The translations under genes were made by a program, and so were the position numbers. Below, in pieces: positions 58,673 to 64,000 of a stretch of 64,000 bases of DNA; positions within the stretch are counted from its first letter, which is position 1, and each line of letters starts with the position of its first letter. The stretch is from assembly GCF_018614195.1 (NCBI RefSeq), contig NZ_JAGGOT010000037.1, forward strand, positions 58,151 to 122,150, read 5' to 3'. Source of the DNA: Streptomyces sp. ISL-43. GTDB lineage: Bacteria > Actinomycetota > Actinomycetes > Streptomycetales > Streptomycetaceae. Under the pieces are notes generated by a model that saw nothing but the letters and a program-made list of their open reading frames with translations, did no database searches and was not told the origin of the DNA.

Positions 58673-61120
58673 ATGGAGCGACTTCCCACCTCTCCTGGTG
58701 AGCGGCCGGAGGAGACGGATGTCTCCCCCGAGTCGGCATACACGGCCACGGCCACCATCGACGAGCAGGGCATCGTCACCGAGTGGAGTGAGGGCGCCCG
58801 TCGACTGCTCGGCTACCCGCCCTCCGAGGTCGTGGGGCTGCCCGCCTCCGGCTTGCTCGCCGACGGCGGCGACGGTCCGGCGCAGCGGATCCCGGCCGGT
58901 CAGGAGCGGTGGAGCGGCACGGTGGCGCTGCGGCACCAGGACGGCCGGCGGCTGGAGCTGAGGCTGCTCGCGCACCGTTGGACGGCTTCCAGCGGGATCA
59001 CCAAATGGTTCGTGGTGTCCGCGGTGGCGGGCGGGTCCCGCACGCCTCTGGACGAACCGTTGAGGGCATGGGCGTTCGCCCAGTCCCCCTGCTTCCTGGC
59101 GGTCTTCGATGAGGACCTGCGGCTGGTGCTTGCGAACGGCGGCATGATGCGCGTGCTTTCCCTCACGGAGGGCGAGATGCGCGGACTGCGCCTGCCGGAC
59201 ATCGCGCCGGACCCTGTGAGCGACGAGACCGAGCGCAGGATGCGCCTCGCGTTGGAGACCGGTGAGCCGCAGTACGTCGATGCCTTCATCCGCCCCGCGG
59301 CCGCGAGCTTGGGGCGCGGCTGGGCCACCTTGCTGGCCCCGTTGCGGGACCCGGACGGCAGGGTGCGCGGCGTGTGCCTGGCCGCGCACGACAAGACCGG
59401 AATGGTGGGTGACCGTCCGCAGCTGCTCGTTCCGAGCGACAGCTACGCCGATGCCGCCGCCCGCATCGGTACCACCCCGGACAGCGCCCGTACCGCGCAG
59501 GAGCTGGCCGACGTCGCCGTCCCCCGGCTCGCCGACTTCGCGGTCGTCGACCTGCTGGAACCCCTCCCGCGCCGCGACAAGCCGACCGCCGGCCCCGTGG
59601 CCGGGCCGGTCACCGTGCGGCGTACCGCTGTGCGCTCGATCCTCGAAGGAAGCCCCGAGTCCCGGGTCGCGGCCGGACAGACGATCGTCTATCCACCGCT
59701 GTCACCGGTCGTCGAGCGTCTGGCGGCGGGCCGTGGCGCGGTGTACGGGACGACCGACCCGGCCATCGCCCGATGGGTGGCCGAGGACCCCGGGGCCGCC
59801 TGGATCAGCGAGTCCGGGACCCACTCCATGATGGTGGTGCCGCTGTGTACCGGCGGTATCACTCTCGGGCTGGCCATCTTCGGCCGCCACCAGCACCGGG
59901 AGCCCTTCCAGCCGAAGGACCTGTGGCTGGCCGAGGAGCTCACGACCAAAGCGGCCGTCAGCGTCCGCAACGCGCCCCGGCACCCCCTCCGGGAGCACAC
60001 CACCACGATGACGCTGCAGCGCAGCCTGCTCCCGCACTCGCTGCCCGATCAGACGGCGCTGGAGATCGCCTCCCGTTACCTGCCCGCCGGGGGCGAGGCC
60101 GGCGTGGGCGGCGACTGGTTCGACGTGATCCCGCTGTCCGGCGCGCGGGTGGCCTTGGTCGTGGGCGATGTCGTCGGCCACGGCATGCGCGCCTCCGCGA
60201 CCATGGGCCGGCTGCGCACCGCCGTACGCACCCTGGCCGACGTCGACCTGCCGCCCGACGAGCTGCTCACCCATCTCGACGACCTCGTCATCCACCTGTC
60301 CGCCGACGAGGCCGACCCGGACGGAGCCGGGGAATCCGCCGGGGGCATCGGCACCACCTGCCTGTACGTGGTCTACGACCCGGTCACCCGCCGCTGCACC
60401 GTCGCCCGGGCGGGCCACCCCCCGCCCGTCGTCGTCTCCCCCGACGGCTCTGTGTACCTCCTCGACGTCCCGGCCGGCCCGCCGCTGGGACTGGGGGGCC
60501 TGCCCTTCGAGACCGTCGAGGTCGAGCTTCCCGAGTGGAGCATCCTCGCCCTGTACACCGATGGTCTGCTCCAACCCCGGGACCACGACATCGACGACAG
60601 TCTGGACTCCATGTTCACGGCGCTCGCCCGTCCCGCCTCCACGCTGGACACGGTCTGCGACCGCGTTCTGACAGCGCTGCTGACCCATCCCCCCGATGAC
60701 GACGTCGCCCTGCTCGTCGCCCGTACCCGGGCCCTGCACGCCGACAAGGTCGTCGTCTGGGAAGTGCCGTCCGACGCCTCCGTCGTCGCCCAGGCCCGTC
60801 GTGACGCCACCGAGCAGCTGACGGCCTGGGGGCTCGATGAGGCCGCGTTCGTCACGGAGCTCGTGGTCAGCGAGCTGGTCACCAATGCCATCCGCTACGG
60901 CGAGCCGCCCATCCAGCTGCGGCTGATCCACGAGAACAGCACCCTGATCTGCGAAGTCTCGGACGCGAGCAATACCGCCCCGCACATGCGGCGTGCCCGG
61001 ATCTTCGACGAGGGAGGGCGTGGCCTGCTGCTGGTCGCCCAGCTCGCCCAGCGCTGGGGCACCCGGCACACGCCCGAGGGAAAGACCATCTGGGCCGAGC
61101 AGTCCCTCATCGGGTTCTGA
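58673..61120 (+). CDS. PAS-PAS-GAF-SpoIIE phosphatase with C-terminal ATPase domain
   Basis: An 815-residue regulator. PAS domains at about 25-120 and 125-235 precede a GAF domain at about 265-440. A PP2C-type SpoIIE phosphatase occupies about 455-680 (GGDWFDVIPL, VGDVVGHG, YTDGLLQ, DDDVALLVAR), and a GHKL ATPase about 690-815 (N-box LVVSELVTNAIRYG, G2 box GRGLLLVAQLAQRWG). Phosphatase and RsbW-like kinase in one chain would give opposing control of a STAS partner. The gene stands alone, 127 bp after the PPTase gene. Membrane segments are absent. Confidence 0.88.
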   Translation: MERLPTSPGERPEETDVSPESAYTATATIDEQGIVTEWSEGARRLLGYPPSEVVGLPASGLLADGGDGPAQRIPAGQERWSGTVALRHQDGRRLELRLLAHRWTASSGITKWFVVSAVAGGSRTPLDEPLRAWAFAQSPCFLAVFDEDLRLVLANGGMMRVLSLTEGEMRGLRLPDIAPDPVSDETERRMRLALETGEPQYVDAFIRPAAASLGRGWATLLAPLRDPDGRVRGVCLAAHDKTGMVGDRPQLLVPSDSYADAAARIGTTPDSARTAQELADVAVPRLADFAVVDLLEPLPRRDKPTAGPVAGPVTVRRTAVRSILEGSPESRVAAGQTIVYPPLSPVVERLAAGRGAVYGTTDPAIARWVAEDPGAAWISESGTHSMMVVPLCTGGITLGLAIFGRHQHREPFQPKDLWLAEELTTKAAVSVRNAPRHPLREHTTTMTLQRSLLPHSLPDQTALEIASRYLPAGGEAGVGGDWFDVIPLSGARVALVVGDVVGHGMRASATMGRLRTAVRTLADVDLPPDELLTHLDDLVIHLSADEADPDGAGESAGGIGTTCLYVVYDPVTRRCTVARAGHPPPVVVSPDGSVYLLDVPAGPPLGLGGLPFETVEVELPEWSILALYTDGLLQPRDHDIDDSLDSMFTALARPASTLDTVCDRVLTALLTHPPDDDVALLVARTRALHADKVVVWEVPSDASVVAQARRDATEQLTAWGLDEAAFVTELVVSELVTNAIRYGEPPIQLRLIHENSTLICEVSDASNTAPHMRRARIFDEGGRGLLLVAQLAQRWGTRHTPEGKTIWAEQSLIGF

Positions 61121-61238
61121 GGAGCAGCACGACTTCGCTGAGATCGTGCCCGTGACGCGCGGGTAGGCGTTCCCTGTGACACGGCTGTGACAGTCGGCGG
61201 ACACCATCATGAAGTCCCACCGACAGGCTCTTTAACAC

Positions 61239-61268
61239 GGACATACATCCACATTCCTGGATATGTCC
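61239..61268. promoter_or_regulatory. Dyad operator upstream of the small LuxR gene
   Basis: Interrupted inverted repeat: ggacat at 61239-61244 pairs with atgtcc at 61263-61268, and atcc at 61247-61250 with ggat at 61259-61262 (central spacer acattcct). This AT-rich patch in GC-rich DNA lies 57 bp before the ATG and is a likely operator or promoter. Confidence 0.5.
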
Positions 61269-61324
61269 ACTGCTTCCGAGGATGTGAGCAGAGATGACCG
61301 AGCCGACGTGTCGGAGGGAATCCC

Positions 61325-61561
61325 ATGAGCCTCACACTGACCATGCCGAACGCCGTAGGCCCCGCCCCCGCAGCCGCACTCGCCCCGCGCGAGCAGGAGG
61401 CACTGCGACACATCGCCGCAGGGCGCACCTACGTGCAGACCGCCCGCTCCATGGGACTCTCCAAGCACACGGTCGACGCCTATCTCCGCCGCATCCGGGC
61501 CAAGCTGGGCGTGAACACCTCGGCGGAACTGATCCGGCAGGCCATCACCCTCGGACTGTGA
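61325..61561 (+). CDS. Stand-alone LuxR-type HTH protein
   Basis: A 78-residue protein that is little more than one LuxR helix-turn-helix: LAPREQEALRHIAAGRTYVQ, the recognition helix LSKHTVDAYLRRIRAKLGVN, and a final helix. It has no receiver or ligand domain. GGAGGG lies upstream of ATG 61325. Such mini-LuxR proteins are common in streptomycetes and may act as co-regulators or be controlled by abundance. It is convergent with a Ser/Thr kinase gene. Confidence 0.85.
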   Translation: MSLTLTMPNAVGPAPAAALAPREQEALRHIAAGRTYVQTARSMGLSKHTVDAYLRRIRAKLGVNTSAELIRQAITLGL

Positions 61562-61579
61562 CCCCTCACCCGCTCCTAC

Positions 61580-61609
61580 CGCCCGGCGTGGTCTACGACC
61601 CGCCGGGCG
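61580..61609. terminator. Hairpin between convergent LuxR and kinase genes
   Basis: Nine-base stem cgcccggcg/cgccgggcg with a 12-nt loop, overlapping the last codons of the kinase gene. Confidence 0.5.
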
Positions 61610-62609
61610 CGCCGGCGAAGACGGGCCGGGCCCAGTCCGGAGGCTCCGGAGGCGGTACGCGCTTCTCCGAGAGCCCGGGCCCGGGATCCACCCGCGATGG
61701 CGGATCGAGGCTCATGCCGACACCGCTCCCGGTGGCGACCCGCAGGGCCGCCACGAATTCCCGGCAGGAGCCGTAGCGGTCCTCAGGGACCTTCGCCAGA
61801 GCCTTCGCCAAGACCTCGTCAGCAGCCGGCGCGATTCCCAGCCGCCTCTCCGTCAGGAGGGGCGGCTTGTCGTATTGGTGCGCCCACAACAGCGCCGGGG
61901 CGTCGTCGCGCTCGAAGGGCGGCCCGCCGGCGAGGGTTTCGTAGACGACACAGGCGAGGCTGTAGACGTCGCACCTGCCGTCCACCGGGCGGCCGGAGAT
62001 CTGTTCCGGCGCCATGTAGTCGAGCGTGCCGACGAACTCGCCCGCGGTGGTGAATCCCGTGAGCGACCGGGTTCTCTTCGTCAGTCCGAAGTCCGTGAGA
62101 TACGCGTGCTCGGGGTGCTCGCTGTCGGTGCCCGCCGCGATCAGGATGTTGCCGGGCTTGACGTCCCGGTGCACCAGATCGTGCTCATGGGCCGCGTCGA
62201 GTGCGGATGCCACCTGGGCGGCGATGCGCAGGGCGGTCGCCACGGGAAGCGGCCCGTCCCGGTCCAGCAAGCCCCTCAGGTCCAGACCGGCGACGTAGCG
62301 CATGGCGATGTACAGGACGCCGTCCGTCTCACCGGCTTCGAAGATCGGCACGATGTGGGGGTGGTCGATCCTCGCGGCCACACGTGACTCGTGGGTGAAG
62401 CGGCGGCGGAAGACGTCGTCACGGACACGCTCCGGGGCGATCAGCTTGAGCGCGACCGTACGGTCCAGGCGCAGGTCCTTCGCGCAGTAGACGACGGCCA
62501 TGCCACCACGGCCGATCATGCGCTCGATCCGGTAGCCCGCGATCTCCATGCCGATCAGGCCGGAGGGCCGGCCCGTGTACAGGCTTGGGGGGTGCGATGC
62601 CGTACCCAT
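61593..62609 (-). CDS. Soluble eukaryotic-type serine/threonine protein kinase
   Basis: A 338-residue Hanks-type kinase. The glycine loop is IGRGGMAVVY, with the ATP-binding lysine in VALKLI, the catalytic loop HRDVKPGN, the magnesium DFG, and MAPEQISG in the P+1 loop. The kinase domain covers about 25-285 and is followed by a proline-rich tail of about 50 residues. No membrane segment or PASTA repeats are present, so it is cytosolic, unlike PknB. The N-terminal 20 residues before IAGYRIERMIG may not be coding: a start at MEIAGYRIE is equally plausible. Substrates unknown. Confidence 0.9.
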   Translation of the reverse strand: MGTASHPPSLYTGRPSGLIGMEIAGYRIERMIGRGGMAVVYCAKDLRLDRTVALKLIAPERVRDDVFRRRFTHESRVAARIDHPHIVPIFEAGETDGVLYIAMRYVAGLDLRGLLDRDGPLPVATALRIAAQVASALDAAHEHDLVHRDVKPGNILIAAGTDSEHPEHAYLTDFGLTKRTRSLTGFTTAGEFVGTLDYMAPEQISGRPVDGRCDVYSLACVVYETLAGGPPFERDDAPALLWAHQYDKPPLLTERRLGIAPAADEVLAKALAKVPEDRYGSCREFVAALRVATGSGVGMSLDPPSRVDPGPGLSEKRVPPPEPPDWARPVFAGAPGGS

Positions 62610-62711
62610 CAGGCGCCTCCCCGCACTCGGCCGACCCGGCGAGCGCTCTGCGCAGCCGGGGCCGCTCTTTCTACCCGAAAGTCTATCCAGTGATCCATAC
62701 GAGTGCCCACA

Positions 62712-62742
62712 AAGGGCCCTGCGCGGTATGCGCGGGGCCCTT
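62712..62742. terminator. Hairpin terminator of the glycine-rich protein gene
   Basis: Thirteen-base stem aagggccctgcgc/gcgcggggccctt with one wobble pair and a 5-nt loop, about 20 bp beyond the stop of the 62763 gene. Confidence 0.65.
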
Positions 62743-62762
62743 GGAACACGTGCCGGCGGGGG

Positions 62763-63359
62763 TCAGTCCTCACCTCCGTCGCCACCCCTTCCGCCCTGAC
62801 CACTGGTCTGGCAGCCGATGCCGACGCAGATGCCGCCGTCGCCGCCCGTGCCGCCGTCGCCGCCGTCACCGCCGGGCCGCGCGGCCCCGCCGTTGCCACC
62901 GTTGCCGCCATTGGAGCTGCCGTTGCACACTCCGGCACAGACCCCGCCGCGACCGCCGTTCGTGCCGTTGCCGCCCACGGGGCCGGTAGTGCCGTTGCCG
63001 CCGTTGGCGCTGCCGTTGCACTGCCCGACACAGACCCCGCCCTTGGTGCCGTTGCTGCCGTTGGCCGATCCGTCGCACTGGCCCGCGCACACCCTGTCAC
63101 CGACGCGGACGCTGCCGTTGCCCACCTTGACGTTGCCGCTGCCCGCTTTGAACTTGCCGAGCACCTTGCCGGTGCCGGTCCGGTTCCCGCCCTGCCCGCC
63201 GTCACCGCCGCCGAAGGCGAGGCCGTGCTGCTGGCCCGCGACGACCTGGGCCGCCGGGGTGGCCGGAGCCGCTGTGGCGGCGGGCGCCATGGCACCGGCG
63301 CCGATCAGGGTCGTCGAGATGGCAATACCGATACGAAACTTCCAAGAGCGCACTCGCAT
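62763..63359 (-). CDS. Glycine-rich secreted protein with CxGxC repeats
   Basis: A 198-residue protein. A signal peptide (hydrophobic IGIAISTTLIGAGAMAPA, cleavage near ATAAP) leads to a chain more than one-third glycine. It holds repeated units of the form VCxGxCNGSxNGGNG (VCAGQCDGSANG, VCVGQCNGSANG, VCAGVCNGSSNG, ICVGIGC), interspersed with GGDGG runs. No family was recognised. The regular cysteine pairs and Asn/Gly-rich turns suggest a cross-linked surface or spore-coat-like polymer. It pairs with another glycine-repeat protein gene about 120 bp upstream. Confidence 0.75.
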   Translation of the reverse strand: MRVRSWKFRIGIAISTTLIGAGAMAPAATAAPATPAAQVVAGQQHGLAFGGGDGGQGGNRTGTGKVLGKFKAGSGNVKVGNGSVRVGDRVCAGQCDGSANGSNGTKGGVCVGQCNGSANGGNGTTGPVGGNGTNGGRGGVCAGVCNGSSNGGNGGNGGAARPGGDGGDGGTGGDGGICVGIGCQTSGQGGRGGDGGED

Positions 63360-63477
63360 GAGATTCTCCCTAGCAAGAAATTGAATCCGTATGTGATTTC
63401 CGGTGGCGAAAGAGTCGGGCCCCCCGGCCCATAGGGGCCGAGGAGCCCTGCCACCCCAGATTTCCCGCCTCAGTTCC

Positions 63478-63954
63478 TCACTGGGAGAAGGGGGAGTCGC
63501 CTCCCATCAGGGAGAACCAGTCACCTTCCTCGTACTGCTCCTTCCAGGTGTCGAGCTGCGCCTCCGAGATGTCGTACTTCTTGGCGATCTTCTCCTTCAT
63601 CTCGTCCGAGTCGTCGGCCAGCAGGATCATCACGATCTGCACCTTGTCGACCACGGAAAGCTCGGACTTCTCCTTGTCGGGCAGGTCACCGAATCGGAGG
63701 CATCCGGAGCGACCGGCCTTGCCGGGCTCGCCCGGCTCGCCGGGCTTGCCGCCCTTGCCGCCTTCTCCGCCCTTGCCGCCCTCTCCGCCCTTGCCGATCT
63801 TGACGCAGGGTTCCGGGTGGTCAGCGACGACCGAGGAGCTGATGCTGGTCGAGGTGGGGTGCTCCGACGCTTGCGCGGCACACGCCGTACCGGTGACGAA
63901 GGCCAGGGAGACCGCCGCCAGGATGAGCGGACGCTGCCAGGAAGTCGTGAACAT
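63478..63954 (-). CDS. Secreted protein with a collagen-like GxxGxx tract and a helical C-terminal domain
   Basis: A 158-residue protein. The signal peptide ends near TACAAQAS. A short tract of triplets (KGGEGGKGGEGGKGGKPGEP, then GEPGKAGRSG) lies at about 55-85, flanked by two cysteines (EPCVKIG and SGCLRFG). The C-terminal 75 residues are charged and helical (KEKSELSVVDKVQIVMILLA, DEMKEKIAKKYDISEAQLDTWKEQYEEG), resembling a small helix-turn-helix or DUF1153-like fold, but this is not certain. It is probably exported and may associate with the protein at 62763. No known function. Confidence 0.7.
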   Translation of the reverse strand: MFTTSWQRPLILAAVSLAFVTGTACAAQASEHPTSTSISSSVVADHPEPCVKIGKGGEGGKGGEGGKGGKPGEPGEPGKAGRSGCLRFGDLPDKEKSELSVVDKVQIVMILLADDSDEMKEKIAKKYDISEAQLDTWKEQYEEGDWFSLMGGDSPFSQ

Positions 63955-64000
63955 GGGATTTCTCCGTTGCCGTGATCAAGAGGGGTGGGGGGATGGGAAG

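Overview
The window reads as chromosomal DNA of a Streptomyces or close relative. Base composition is very GC-rich and codon third positions are mostly G/C. GTG starts and ATGA/GTGA overlaps are frequent. The gene content is typical of streptomycetes: a SapB-type ram locus, a WhiB-like protein, a SigB/F/G-type sigma factor with partner-switching proteins, SpoIIE-type phosphatases, a mycothione reductase relic and a polyketide synthase. No tRNA, rRNA or CRISPR array was seen.

Layout. 1-8.1 kb: a secreted Vgb/DUF11/RTX-like protein, a YfcE-like phosphoesterase, a two-component system whose kinase is frame-broken, an MMPL exporter, and a secreted endonuclease/phosphatase-family enzyme. 8.2-11.2 kb: a stand-alone MurE-type ligase, a small secreted protein and a DUF1801 protein. 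11.2-22 kb: a large stress-signalling block with a poly-HAMP hybrid kinase overlapping a SpoIIE phosphatase, followed by three RsbW-like ATPases, two STAS proteins and a sigma factor. 22-27 kb: a VOC protein, a mechanosensitive channel gene split by an IS4-family element, an SRPBCC protein and a DUF1206 protein. 26.9-34 kb: a complete ram-like class III lanthipeptide locus (ramR, ramB, ramA, ramS, ramC), whose precursor carries an unusual run of six glycines. 34.3-40 kb: two YihY-type membrane proteins, another RsbW-like ATPase and small stress or developmental proteins (DUF6479, DUF5133-like, SH3, WhiB-like, DUF3618). 40.3-41.4 kb: a broken mycothione reductase and a 51-aa membrane protein. 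41.7-46.7 kb: a MarR pair, an S33 peptidase, and a TagC-like propeller gene followed by a Tat-exported protein made of the same C-terminal domain. 46.8-52.9 kb: a PRC-barrel protein, a decayed siderophore-type locus (truncated MFS, permease with a nonsense codon, ATPase, shrunken PLP enzyme), a TetR regulator, and several gene scraps including an IS110 relic. 53.1-58.5 kb: a two-gene biosynthetic unit made of a KS-AT-ACP-alpha-oxoamine synthase megaenzyme and its own phosphopantetheinyl transferase. 58.7-64 kb: a PAS/GAF/SpoIIE/ATPase regulator, a 78-aa LuxR-type protein, a Ser/Thr kinase and two glycine-rich secreted proteins.

Two themes stand out. First, the window is dense in partner-switching parts: four RsbW-like ATPases plus one fused to a phosphatase, two STAS proteins, two SpoIIE phosphatases and one sigma factor. 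These could link osmotic or redox sensing to sigma-factor release. Second, 40-53 kb is a zone of gene decay, and intact accessory systems (ram and PKS-AOAS) lie on either side of it. The PKS-AOAS/PPTase pair is the best candidate for an undescribed pathway.
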